Assembly: GCF_018131015.1 (NCBI RefSeq)
Contig: NZ_JAFCJJ010000010.1
Coordinates: 124,001-188,000, forward strand
Source: Bradyrhizobium diazoefficiens
GTDB lineage: Bacteria > Pseudomonadota > Alphaproteobacteria > Rhizobiales > Xanthobacteraceae
Reading direction: 5' to 3'
Length of the DNA: 64,000 bases
Shown: positions 55,953 to 63,462 of the stretch, piece after piece
Layout: every line of letters starts with the position of its first letter
Numbering within the stretch: position 1 is the stretch's first letter
Made by a program: the position numbers and the translations under genes
Notes under the pieces: model-generated
Told to the model about the DNA's origin: nothing
What the model saw: the letters and a program-made list of their open reading frames with translations, nothing else
The model's database searches: none

Positions 55953-56183
55953 ATGAAAGATCTCAAGTCTCAAGCCAGCAAAAGCACGACCCCCGGAAAG
56001 GGAGGCCTCACGCCAGAGATCCAGTCACGGATCGGACACCAGTTGCGCGCCATGTACGACGACGTCGTGCGGCAGGGGGTTCCCGACCGTTTCGCGGAAC
56101 TGATCAAGAAGCTTGATGCACAGGGAGGCACTCCCCAAGATAGTGCCAATGGGGGCTCCAACGACAACAATGGGAGGGATTAA
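55953..56183 (+). CDS. nepR: NepR anti-sigma factor
   Basis: 76 residues. The conserved NepR core is GLTPEIQSRIGHQLRAMYDDVVRQGVPDRFAELIKKLD in essence, the two helices that bind EcfG or PhyR; the flanks are low complexity (KSTTPGKGG; GGSNDNNGRD), as in other NepR proteins. ATG at 55953 or a GTG at 55941 could start it; GGAACAGG favours the ATG. The stop codon overlaps the ecfG start (TAATG), coupling anti-sigma and sigma factor synthesis. Confidence 0.93.
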   Translation: MKDLKSQASKSTTPGKGGLTPEIQSRIGHQLRAMYDDVVRQGVPDRFAELIKKLDAQGGTPQDSANGGSNDNNGRD

Positions 56184-56731
56184 TGCCTCTCACGGACTCC
56201 CTGCGTAACGACATCCTGGCGGCCGTGCCGAGCCTGCGCGCGTTCGCCATCTCTCTCAGCGGCAACGCCGACCGCGCCGACGATCTGGTGCAGGAGACGC
56301 TGCTGCGGGCGCTCGCGAACATCGACTCGTTCCAGCCCGGCTCCAACCTGCCGGCCTGGCTGTTCACGATCCTGCGCAACCTGTTCCGCTCCGACTATCG
56401 CAAGCGGCGGCGGGAGGTGGAGGACGCCGAGGGCAACTACGCCAAGACGCTGAAGACGCAGCCCTCGCAGAACGCGCATCTGGAATTCGAGGAGTTCCGC
56501 ACCGCGCTCGACAAGCTTCCGCAGGACCAGCGCGAAGCCTTGATCCTGGTCGGCGCCTCCGGCTTCTCCTACGAGGACGCGGCCTCGATCTGCGGCTGCG
56601 CAGTCGGCACGATCAAGAGCCGCGTCAACCGCGCGCGCTCGAAGCTCGCGGCGCTGCTTTATGTGGATGGCGCCGAGGATTTCGGGCCCGACGAGACCGT
56701 GCGCGCCGTGATCGGCGGCAGCGGCGGATAG
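56183..56731 (+). CDS. ecfG: EcfG-type extracytoplasmic-function sigma factor
   Basis: 182 residues. Region 2 has AVPSLRAFAISLSGNADRADDLVQETLLRALANIDSFQPGSNLPAWLFTILRNLFRSDYRKR in essence, and region 4 has LPQDQREALILVGASGFSYEDAASICGCAVGTIKSRVNRARSKL in essence. It is the ECF15 group sigma factor of the general stress response in alphaproteobacteria and recognises GGAAC/CGTT promoters, two of which lie upstream. It is coupled to nepR by a one-base overlap. Confidence 0.95.
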   Translation: MPLTDSLRNDILAAVPSLRAFAISLSGNADRADDLVQETLLRALANIDSFQPGSNLPAWLFTILRNLFRSDYRKRRREVEDAEGNYAKTLKTQPSQNAHLEFEEFRTALDKLPQDQREALILVGASGFSYEDAASICGCAVGTIKSRVNRARSKLAALLYVDGAEDFGPDETVRAVIGGSGG

Positions 56732-56763
56732 CGGCTGGCGTCAAGCCAAAACGGACCACCATC

Positions 56764-56789
56764 GAGGCGGCCGCTGGCGCGGCCGTCTC
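56764..56789. terminator. Bidirectional hairpin between ecfG and nitroreductase
   Basis: GAGGCGGCCGC and GCGGCCGTCTC pair around a four-base loop in the gap between the two convergent genes. Without a T-run on either side, its strength as a terminator is uncertain. Confidence 0.45.
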
Positions 56790-56803
56790 GACGCGTGTCC
56801 GGA

Positions 56804-57517
56804 TCACTCCTCGACGAACGTCACCGTGTCGGCAACGCTCGCGCGCGAGGTGCGGTAGCTGTTGACCTTATGGTCGTTGTCGGCATAGCCGAACGAGATG
56901 CCGCAGACGACGCGGCGGTCGTCGGGCAAATTGAAGTGGCGGCGGATCAGGCCGGAATGGCGTGCCAGCGCGGCTTGGGGAATCGTGCCGAGCCCGAGCG
57001 CCTGCGCGGCCAGCATGAAATTGGAGACATAGGCGCCGCAATCGATTGCACCGTAGATGCCGAGTGGCTCGTTGGTGTGGATCACGGCCACATGCGGCGC
57101 GCCGAAGAAATTGTAGTTCTCCAGCGCCTGTTTCGCGTAGGCCATTTTGTCCCCGCGGGCGATGCCGAGCGTGTTGTAGAGCTGAAAGCCGCTCTCGCGG
57201 CGGCGTTCGAGATAGACCCCGACATATTCGCGCGGCGGCGTAAAATCGTGATCGTCCCCGGCGCCGCTTGCGGCTTCCGCATAGATCGCCTTGCGGAAGC
57301 GCTCCCTGGCTTCGCCGCTCGCGATCAGCACCTGCCAGGGCTGGCTGTTGCACCATGACGCCGTGCGCTGCGCGGTCTTCAGAACATGCTCGATGGTGGC
57401 GCGATCGACTTCCCTGGGCAGGAAGGCGCGGACCGAGTAGCGCTCGTTGAGGAGCTCTTCGAGCACGGAGATGCGGTCTTCGTTGGAATGACGGGCGTTG
57501 GGCACTTTGGCATCCAT
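56804..57517 (-). CDS. Nitroreductase-family flavoprotein
   Basis: 237 residues, FMN-dependent NAD(P)H oxidoreductase. Family elements are RYSVRAFLPREVDRATIEHVLKTAQRTASWCNSQPWQVLIASGE (the RSxR-like FMN phosphate motif and N-S-Q-P-W region) and the C-terminal QALGLGTIPQAALARHSGLIRRHFNLPDDRRVVCGISFGYADN. Substrate is unknown. It may belong with the downstream acyl-CoA dehydrogenase cluster, since all run on the minus strand, or may be separate. ATG at 57517. Confidence 0.9.
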   Translation of the reverse strand: MDAKVPNARHSNEDRISVLEELLNERYSVRAFLPREVDRATIEHVLKTAQRTASWCNSQPWQVLIASGEARERFRKAIYAEAASGAGDDHDFTPPREYVGVYLERRRESGFQLYNTLGIARGDKMAYAKQALENYNFFGAPHVAVIHTNEPLGIYGAIDCGAYVSNFMLAAQALGLGTIPQAALARHSGLIRRHFNLPDDRRVVCGISFGYADNDHKVNSYRTSRASVADTVTFVEE

Positions 57518-57531
57518 GGCTTGACTCGCTT

Positions 57532-57634
57532 TCGTGCCCCGGGGCGCGACGCAGCGCGCTATGGCGATGCGGCGCAGAGCCGGGGCCCATTGTGGCTCCT
57601 GGGTCCCGGCTCGCGCTTCGCGCGTCCGGGACGA
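57532..57634. repeat. Intergenic repeat, GTCCCGGACGCGCTGCAGCG type (copy C)
   Basis: TTCGTGCCCCGGGGCGCGAC at the left and GCTTCGCGCGTCCGGGACGA at the right, with inner arms AGAGCCGGGGCCC / GGGTCCCGGCTC. It is the first of three copies in successive gaps of the acyl-CoA dehydrogenase region. Confidence 0.85.
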
Positions 57635-57640
57635 TAGGGA

Positions 57641-58885
57641 TCACCGTCCCTTGGTCGGGATCTTGTTGTACGGCACGTCCTTGTCGACGCGAATGTCGCC
57701 GGGCAGGCCCAGCACGCGCTCGGCGATGATATTGCGCAAAATCTCGTCGGTGCCGCCGGCAATGCGCATCCCCGGCGAGGACAGCAGCATCTGCTGGAAC
57801 TGGCCGTGCGTGGTTTCCTCGGCATCGGCGGTGAGCACGCCGGCAGCGCCTTGCAGATCCATGGCGTAGGCAGCGATGTCCTGCAGCATCGTTCCCGAGA
57901 CGAGCTTGCCGATCGAATTTTCCGGGCCCGGCCGCTCGCCCTTGGACAGCGCCGAGATCGCGCGGTAGCTGGTGTATTTCAATCCGCTCGACTTCACCGC
58001 CCAGCTCGCGAGCCTGGAGCGCACGGCGGGATCGTCGATGGCGAGCCCGTCCTCCAGCATCAGGTTCGAGCAATAGTCGAACATCTCGGGCACGCCGGTC
58101 GCAAGCCGCGCGCCGATCGACATGCGCTCGTTCATCAGCGTGGTCAGCGACACGCTCCAGCCCTCGCCGACCGCGCCGAGACGCTGGCTGTCCGGGATCA
58201 CCACGTCGGTGAAATAGACCTCGTTGAACTCCTGCATGCCGTTGGCCTGCCTGATCGGCCGCACTTCGACGCCCGGGCTCTTCATGTCCAGGAAGAACAT
58301 GGTGAGGCCCTTGTGCTTGGGCACGTTCGGGTCGGTGCGGGTGATCAAGAGGCCGTAGTCGGAGTAATGCGCGCCGGAGGTCCAGATCTTCTGGCCGTTG
58401 ATGATCCAGTTGTCGCCCTGTTTTTCCGCGCGGGTGCGAAGGCCGGCAACGTCGGAGCCGCCGGCGGGCTCGGAGAACAGCTGGCACCAGATCTCCTCAC
58501 CGGAGGCGAGCTTCGGCAGATAGCGGCGCTTGTGCTCTTCGCTGCCCCAGGCCATCACGGTCGGGCCGCACATGCCCTCGCCGATCTGGAACGGCTGGGT
58601 CAGTTTGCCGTAGACGCCCTCCTCCTGCTGCCAGATCACCTTCTCGATCGGGGTCGAGCCGCGTCCGCCATATTCCTTCGGCCAGTTCAGGCAGGCCCAG
58701 CCGCCGTCCGCCTTCTTCTTCTGCCAGGCCTTGCCGACCTCGACCATGTCGTGCCTGGCGAGGCGGATGCGGCCGAGCGAGGATGTCGACAGTTCGGCCT
58801 CGAGCTCCTTCGGCGCGTTGGCATCGATCCATTTGCGCGCGGTCTCGCGGAACGCGGCTTCCTGCGGCGTGTCGTCGAAATTCAT
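57641..58885 (-). CDS. Acyl-CoA dehydrogenase (tandem paralogue 1)
   Basis: 414 residues. FAD-containing dehydrogenase of the large clade: N-terminal helical domain (MNFDDTPQEAAFRETARKWI), KEYGGRGSTPIEKVIWQQEE, CQLFSEPAGGSDVAGLRTRAEK (FAD-binding strand), IINGQKIWTSGAHYSDYGLL, and the C-terminal helical domain ending in ERVLGLPGDIRVDKDVPYNK. The next gene upstream encodes a close copy of equal length. Substrate unknown; context suggests aryl- or branched acyl-CoA. Start at 58885, after GGAGAGTGCGAAG. Confidence 0.93.
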   Translation of the reverse strand: MNFDDTPQEAAFRETARKWIDANAPKELEAELSTSSLGRIRLARHDMVEVGKAWQKKKADGGWACLNWPKEYGGRGSTPIEKVIWQQEEGVYGKLTQPFQIGEGMCGPTVMAWGSEEHKRRYLPKLASGEEIWCQLFSEPAGGSDVAGLRTRAEKQGDNWIINGQKIWTSGAHYSDYGLLITRTDPNVPKHKGLTMFFLDMKSPGVEVRPIRQANGMQEFNEVYFTDVVIPDSQRLGAVGEGWSVSLTTLMNERMSIGARLATGVPEMFDYCSNLMLEDGLAIDDPAVRSRLASWAVKSSGLKYTSYRAISALSKGERPGPENSIGKLVSGTMLQDIAAYAMDLQGAAGVLTADAEETTHGQFQQMLLSSPGMRIAGGTDEILRNIIAERVLGLPGDIRVDKDVPYNKIPTKGR

Positions 58886-58901
58886 CTTCGCACTCTCCTC
58901 T

Positions 58902-59003
58902 CTCGTGCCCCGGACGCGGCGCAGCGTGAAACGGTGCGCTGCAGAGCCGGGGCCCATTGTGGCTTCTGGGTCCCGGCTCGCGCTGCGCGCGTCCGGGACA
59001 CGA
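58902..59003. repeat. Intergenic repeat, GTCCCGGACGCGCTGCAGCG type (copy D)
   Basis: CTCGTGCCCCGGACGCGGCG at the left and CTGCGCGCGTCCGGGACACGA at the right form the outer stem; it separates the two paralogous acyl-CoA dehydrogenase genes. Its right half is nearly identical to that of copy C. Confidence 0.87.
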
Positions 59004-59005
59004 AC

Positions 59006-60250
59006 TCATCGTCCCTTCGTCGGGATCTTGTTGAACGGCACGTCCTTGTCGACACGGATGTCGCCGGGCAGGCCCAGCACCCGCTCGGCGATGATGTTGC
59101 GCATGATCTCGTCGGTGCCGCCTTCGACGCGGGTGCCCGGTGCGCGCAGCAGCATGGCCTGGAAGCGGCCGGCGAGCTCGGCATCCTCGGGGCCGCTGAC
59201 GACGCCAGCCGCGCCCTGCAGGTCGAGCGCGTAGGTCGCGACGTCCTGGATCATCGAGCCCGCCACCAGCTTGCCGATCGAGTTTTCGGGACCGGGCCGC
59301 TCGCCCTTCGACAGCGCCGAGATCGCGCGCATGCTGGTGTAGCGCAGGCCGCTCGCCTTCGCCGCCCAGCTCGCAAGCTTCGAGCGCACCGCGCGATCCT
59401 CGATCGCAGGACCGTCGTCGAGCATCAGGCTGGAGCAATAGTCGAACAGCTCCGGAAAGCCGGTCGAGACGCCCGCGCCGATCGCGCTGCGCTCGTTCAT
59501 CAGCGTGGTCAGCGAGACGTTCCAGCCGTCATTGACCTCGCCGAGACGCTGGTGATCGGGAATGCGGACATTGGTGAAATAGACCTCGTTGAAGTCGGAG
59601 GCGCCGCTCGCCTGCTTGATCGGCCGCACCTCGACGCCCGGGCTCTTCATGTCCAGGAAGAACATGGTGAGGCCCTTGTGCTTGGGCACGGTGGGGTCAG
59701 TGCGGGTCAGCAGGATGCCGTAGTCGGAATAGTGCGCGCCCGAGGTCCAGATCTTCTGACCGTTGATGACCCAGTCGTCGCCGTCCTTCTCGGCGCGGGT
59801 GCGCAAGCCTGCGACGTCCGAGCCGCCGGCGGGCTCGGAGAACAGCTGGCACCAGACCTTCTCGCCGGAGGCGAGCGGCGGCAGATAGGTGCGCTTATGC
59901 TCCTCGCGCGCGAACGCCATCATGGTCGGCCCGCACATGCCGTGGCCGATGATGAACATGCCGGAGAGCTTTCCGAACGGGCCCTCCTCCTGCTGCCAGA
60001 TCACGCGCTCGATCGGCGACGAGCCGCGGCCGCCATATTCCTTGGGCCAGTGCAGGCAGGCCCAGCCGGCATCGGCCTTCTTCTTCTGCCATTCCTTCGC
60101 CACTTCGAGAATGTTGGCGTTCTTCAATTGCGTGCGGCCGAGCGAGGATCTGCGCAGCTCCTCCTCGTATTGCCTGGGCGCGTTGGCGGCGATCCAGGCG
60201 CGGGCGGTCCTGCGGAATTCGGCTTCCTGCGGGGTGTCGTCGAAGTTCAT
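59006..60250 (-). CDS. Acyl-CoA dehydrogenase (tandem paralogue 2)
   Basis: 414 residues, the same length as paralogue 1 and very similar over the whole sequence: KEYGGRGSSPIERVIWQQEE, CQLFSEPAGGSDVAGLRTRAEK, VINGQKIWTSGAHYSDYGIL, LTTLMNERSAIGAG and the end ERVLGLPGDIRVDKDVPFNK. Differences cluster in the C-terminal domain (for example AGVVSGPEDAELAGRFQAML versus AGVLTADAEETTHGQFQQML), so substrate ranges may differ. ATG at 60250. It follows the third dehydrogenase gene in the same direction, across repeat copy E. Confidence 0.93.
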   Translation of the reverse strand: MNFDDTPQEAEFRRTARAWIAANAPRQYEEELRRSSLGRTQLKNANILEVAKEWQKKKADAGWACLHWPKEYGGRGSSPIERVIWQQEEGPFGKLSGMFIIGHGMCGPTMMAFAREEHKRTYLPPLASGEKVWCQLFSEPAGGSDVAGLRTRAEKDGDDWVINGQKIWTSGAHYSDYGILLTRTDPTVPKHKGLTMFFLDMKSPGVEVRPIKQASGASDFNEVYFTNVRIPDHQRLGEVNDGWNVSLTTLMNERSAIGAGVSTGFPELFDYCSSLMLDDGPAIEDRAVRSKLASWAAKASGLRYTSMRAISALSKGERPGPENSIGKLVAGSMIQDVATYALDLQGAAGVVSGPEDAELAGRFQAMLLRAPGTRVEGGTDEIMRNIIAERVLGLPGDIRVDKDVPFNKIPTKGR

Positions 60251-60266
60251 GGTGTCATCTCTCGGT

Positions 60267-60384
60267 TCGTTCCCCGGACGCTGCGCAGCACGAAGTGATG
60301 CGCTGCAGATCCGGGGTCCATTGCGGCCCCTGGGTCCCGGCTCTGCGAAGCGGCACTGTCGTGCCGCATCGCGTCCGGGACACG
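60267..60384. repeat. Intergenic repeat, GTCCCGGACGCGCTGCAGCG type (copy E)
   Basis: CGTTCCCCGGACGCTGCGCA at the left and GCATCGCGTCCGGGACACG at the right; inner arms AGATCCGGGGTCC / GGGTCCCGGCTCT. This is the most diverged copy on the left side. It separates dehydrogenases 2 and 3. Confidence 0.83.
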
Positions 60385-60394
60385 TGCGGCGGGC

Positions 60395-61522
60395 TTACGC
60401 CGCGTTCTTCTTGCGCATGCGGTCGATCAGCTGGTCTTCCCAATAGGACAGGCTGCCGAGCCCAAGCGCCATGGCGTTGGCGCGGCGGTAGTACATGTGG
60501 CAGTCGAACTCCCAGGTAAAACCCATGCCGCCGTGAACCTGGATGTTGTTCTTGGCGCAGTGCTGGAACGCCTGCGTCGCGCTGATGCGCGCGGCGGCTG
60601 CCGCTTCCGGCAGTTCGGCGGCGTTGGTCGAGAGCGCCCAGGCGCCGTAATAGCTGTTGGAGCGCGCCAGCGTCGCCGAGACGTACATGTCCGCGAGCAT
60701 GTGCTTGACCGCCTGGAACGAGCCGATCTGGCGGCCGAAGGCGATGCGGTCGAGTGCGTAGTCGCGGCCCATCTCCAGCGCGCGGTCGGAGCCGCCGACC
60801 TGCTCGAAGGCGCACAGCACCGCGGCACGGTCGAGCACCTCTGTGAGGATGCCCCAGCCTTCACCGGCCGCACCCAGTGGCTCGGCCTTGCAATCCTTGA
60901 AGGTGATCTCCGCCTGGCCGCGGGTCGGATCGAGATTAGTGAGGTTCTTCACCTCGACGCCGCCGGCCTTGAGGTCGACAATGAACAGGGAAATATCGCT
61001 GTCGCGCCCGCTCGATCCCGTGCGCGCGGCCACCACCGCGAAATCGGCGATCGCGCCGTCGGCGACGGGCTTCTTGACGCCGTTGAGCACGCCGTTCGAA
61101 GCCGCCAGCTTGACGTTCTTCGGCGACGGATTGCCCTTGCCCTCGAACAGCGCCAGCGTGCCGATCGCCTCGCCGGCAGCGATTGCCGGCAGCCATTTCT
61201 TCTTCTGCGCGTCGCTGCCCGCGATCAGCAGCGCTTCCGCCGCGAGATAGACGGTCGAGGAGAAAGGCACCGGCGCGTTCGCACGGCCCATCTCCTCCGC
61301 GATCACGCAGAGCTCGAGATGGCCGGCGCCGGCGCCGCCGAATTCCTCGGGGATCGCGACGCCGAGGAAGCCCATCTCGGCAAGGCCCTTCCAGAGCTCC
61401 TTGTCGTAGGGCGCCTTGCCGTCGAGCACGACACGCACCGCCTTGGGCGAGCACTTCTCGCTGAGGAATTTGCGCGCCTGGTCGCGCAGTTGCTTCTGGT
61501 CGTCGGAGAAATCGAAGTTCAT
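60395..61522 (-). CDS. Acyl-CoA dehydrogenase (third, divergent)
   Basis: 375 residues, less similar to the two above. Features: MNFDFSDDQKQLRDQARKFL start, PEEFGGAGAGHLELCVIAEEMGRANAPVPFSSTVYLAAEAL, and C-terminal FGRQIGSFQAVKHMLADMYVSATLARSNSYYGAWAL, followed by QHCAKNNIQVHGGMGFTWEFDCHMYYRRANAMAL. The motif TLALFEGKGNPSPKNVKL lacks the usual FAD-strand sequence (TEP-like), so this may be the partner subunit of a heteromeric dehydrogenase of the FadE/ChsE type. It begins 27 bases after the ligase gene's end. Confidence 0.92.
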   Translation of the reverse strand: MNFDFSDDQKQLRDQARKFLSEKCSPKAVRVVLDGKAPYDKELWKGLAEMGFLGVAIPEEFGGAGAGHLELCVIAEEMGRANAPVPFSSTVYLAAEALLIAGSDAQKKKWLPAIAAGEAIGTLALFEGKGNPSPKNVKLAASNGVLNGVKKPVADGAIADFAVVAARTGSSGRDSDISLFIVDLKAGGVEVKNLTNLDPTRGQAEITFKDCKAEPLGAAGEGWGILTEVLDRAAVLCAFEQVGGSDRALEMGRDYALDRIAFGRQIGSFQAVKHMLADMYVSATLARSNSYYGAWALSTNAAELPEAAAAARISATQAFQHCAKNNIQVHGGMGFTWEFDCHMYYRRANAMALGLGSLSYWEDQLIDRMRKKNAA

Positions 61523-61549
61523 GGCGCGTGTCCGTGTTGATGATGTCTG

Positions 61550-63418
61550 TTACTTGAGAATGATGACGTCCTGGTCAGGCTTGTCGGCATAGAGCCGCTC
61601 CACCAGCGCGGCGCGGCGTTCGAGGCCAGCGCGCTGGTTGATGTAGCCCTTGTCGGTGAGCTCGTTGCCGTCGATCGAAGGCGGCTCGGCCATCAGCATG
61701 GCGCGGGCGACGACGCGGCTGCTGGCGCCGTCGCACTCCCTGTTGTGGGCCTCCAGCCCGCGCCTGAAGCAGGCGATCACCGCGGGGTGCTTCACGGCCT
61801 CCTCGAAGCTCAGATCGGGATTGCCGGTGAGCTGACGGCAGGCATGCAGGTTCGGCCAGGCGAGCAGGCCAATGAAGGCGCGATCCTGGCCTGCGACCAG
61901 CGAGTCGTGCACCACGGGCGTCGCGGCCGCGATCGCATCGGTGCGGAGCGAGCCGACATGCACGAAGGTGCCGGTGAAGAGCTTGAAGTCCTCGACGACA
62001 CGCCCGGCGAAGATGATGCCTTTCACCGGGTCAGCATCGTCGACGAAGATGCCGGCATCGCCGATGCAGTAATAGCCTTCCTCGTCGAACATCTTCTTCG
62101 TCAGCTCGGGCTGGGCGAAATAGCCGGGCGTGACATTGACGCCGCGCAGGCGCAGCTCGTATTTCGAGCCGGACGGCACCATCTTCAATTCGACGCCGGG
62201 GAACGGCAGGCCGATCAGGCCGACGCGCTCGGTGTCCCAATAGGTGCCGGTCGAGGTCGGCGCGGTTTCGGTCGAGCCCCAGCCGGTGTAGAACACGATG
62301 CGCTCGCCGGTGGTCTTCACCGCAAGCGCCTGCATGCGGTCATAGAGATCGTCCGGCAGCCGCGCGCCGCCATAGGCCATGATCGAGAGATTTTTGAAGA
62401 AGGAGCGACACAGCGCGTCGTCCTTCTCCATCGCGGCCGCGAGCGCGGCGTAGCCGGCCGGCACGTTGGCGTAATAGGTCGGCGAGATCTCGCGAAGATT
62501 TTTGATGGTCTCCTCGAGCTGGCCCGGCAGCGGCCGGCCGTCGTCGATGTAGAGCGTGCCGCCCTCGACCATAACGGGGTGGAACGCGGCATTGCCGCCC
62601 ATGGTGTGATTCCAGGGCATCCAGTCGAGCACGACCGGCAGCGGGCCGCCCGCGCGCGGCCGCACCTGCATCATCATCGCGGCATTCGCGCACATCATCT
62701 TCTGGGTGTTGATGACGGCCTTGGGCATGCCGGTCGAGCCGGAGGTGAACAGCAGCTTGCCGACCGTGTCGGGCGTGATCTTTGCGATCGACGCGTCGAC
62801 GGCTTTCGTGACCTTTGTCTGCGCGAGTTCGGCAAAGCTGACGCTCTCGATGCCCTCGCATGGCCGCGCGACGTGAACGACGGTGACGCCGGTGAGATCG
62901 AGCGCCTTCAGCGCCTTCTCGAAGGTCGGACCGTCCTGCACCATCACCACGGCCGGCTTGATCAGGTCGAACAGGTATTTCAGCTTGACGTGGTCATGGC
63001 TCATCAGGGAGTAGGCCGGGGACACCGGCGCAGCCGGCGAACGCGCCTGCATCGCGGCCTGGGTCATCAAGGCATGCTCGATCGAATTGCCGGACAGGAT
63101 GGTGACGGGCCGGCCGTCGATACCGAGATCGAGCAGCGCCTGCGTCAGCGCATCCACGGTGCGCTTGGCCTCGCCGTAAGTCACTTTTCGCCATTCGCGA
63201 TCGGGACCGCCGCGCTGGGCGAGCCAGACGCGCTCGGGCGCTTCCTTCGCCCATTTCGCGAGCGAGGCCGGAAGATGCTCCTCATAAGCCTGCAGGGGAA
63301 TGCGCGACTTCAGCACCATCGTGCCGTCGGCGCGACGCTCGACGTCGATGTCGCGCGCGAGCCACTCGACCTTGCGAAAGGCGGGCTTCGTCATCACCGC
63401 CGCCGCATTCCCACTCAT
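61550..63418 (-). CDS. Feruloyl-CoA synthase-like AMP-dependent ligase
   Basis: 622 residues. It would activate a phenylpropenoic or related acid to its CoA thioester. P-loop LLFTSGSTGMPKAVINTQKM, the A5 motif FYTGWGSTETAPTSTG, and hinge GDAGIFVDDADPVKGIIFAGRVVEDFKLFTGTFVHVGSLR in essence agree with the feruloyl-CoA synthetase (Fcs) group of proteobacteria, which has this VEDFKL form of the hinge. The following acyl-CoA dehydrogenases and preceding enoyl-CoA hydratase fit a side-chain degradation path. ATG at 63418 has GGGAGACGC; the upstream open frame overlaps the hydratase gene. Confidence 0.88.
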   Translation of the reverse strand: MSGNAAAVMTKPAFRKVEWLARDIDVERRADGTMVLKSRIPLQAYEEHLPASLAKWAKEAPERVWLAQRGGPDREWRKVTYGEAKRTVDALTQALLDLGIDGRPVTILSGNSIEHALMTQAAMQARSPAAPVSPAYSLMSHDHVKLKYLFDLIKPAVVMVQDGPTFEKALKALDLTGVTVVHVARPCEGIESVSFAELAQTKVTKAVDASIAKITPDTVGKLLFTSGSTGMPKAVINTQKMMCANAAMMMQVRPRAGGPLPVVLDWMPWNHTMGGNAAFHPVMVEGGTLYIDDGRPLPGQLEETIKNLREISPTYYANVPAGYAALAAAMEKDDALCRSFFKNLSIMAYGGARLPDDLYDRMQALAVKTTGERIVFYTGWGSTETAPTSTGTYWDTERVGLIGLPFPGVELKMVPSGSKYELRLRGVNVTPGYFAQPELTKKMFDEEGYYCIGDAGIFVDDADPVKGIIFAGRVVEDFKLFTGTFVHVGSLRTDAIAAATPVVHDSLVAGQDRAFIGLLAWPNLHACRQLTGNPDLSFEEAVKHPAVIACFRRGLEAHNRECDGASSRVVARAMLMAEPPSIDGNELTDKGYINQRAGLERRAALVERLYADKPDQDVIILK

Positions 63419-63462
63419 TTTGCGTCTCCCGGAATTAAATGCCCTTTGCGGATCATGTCGTT

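Noticed and set aside
57806..60298. Open frame of 830 codons on the plus strand across both dehydrogenase paralogues
   Set aside because: It is striking that the frame stays open across two genes and the repeat between them, but its two halves repeat each other only because the genes beneath are duplicates. It is antisense composition.
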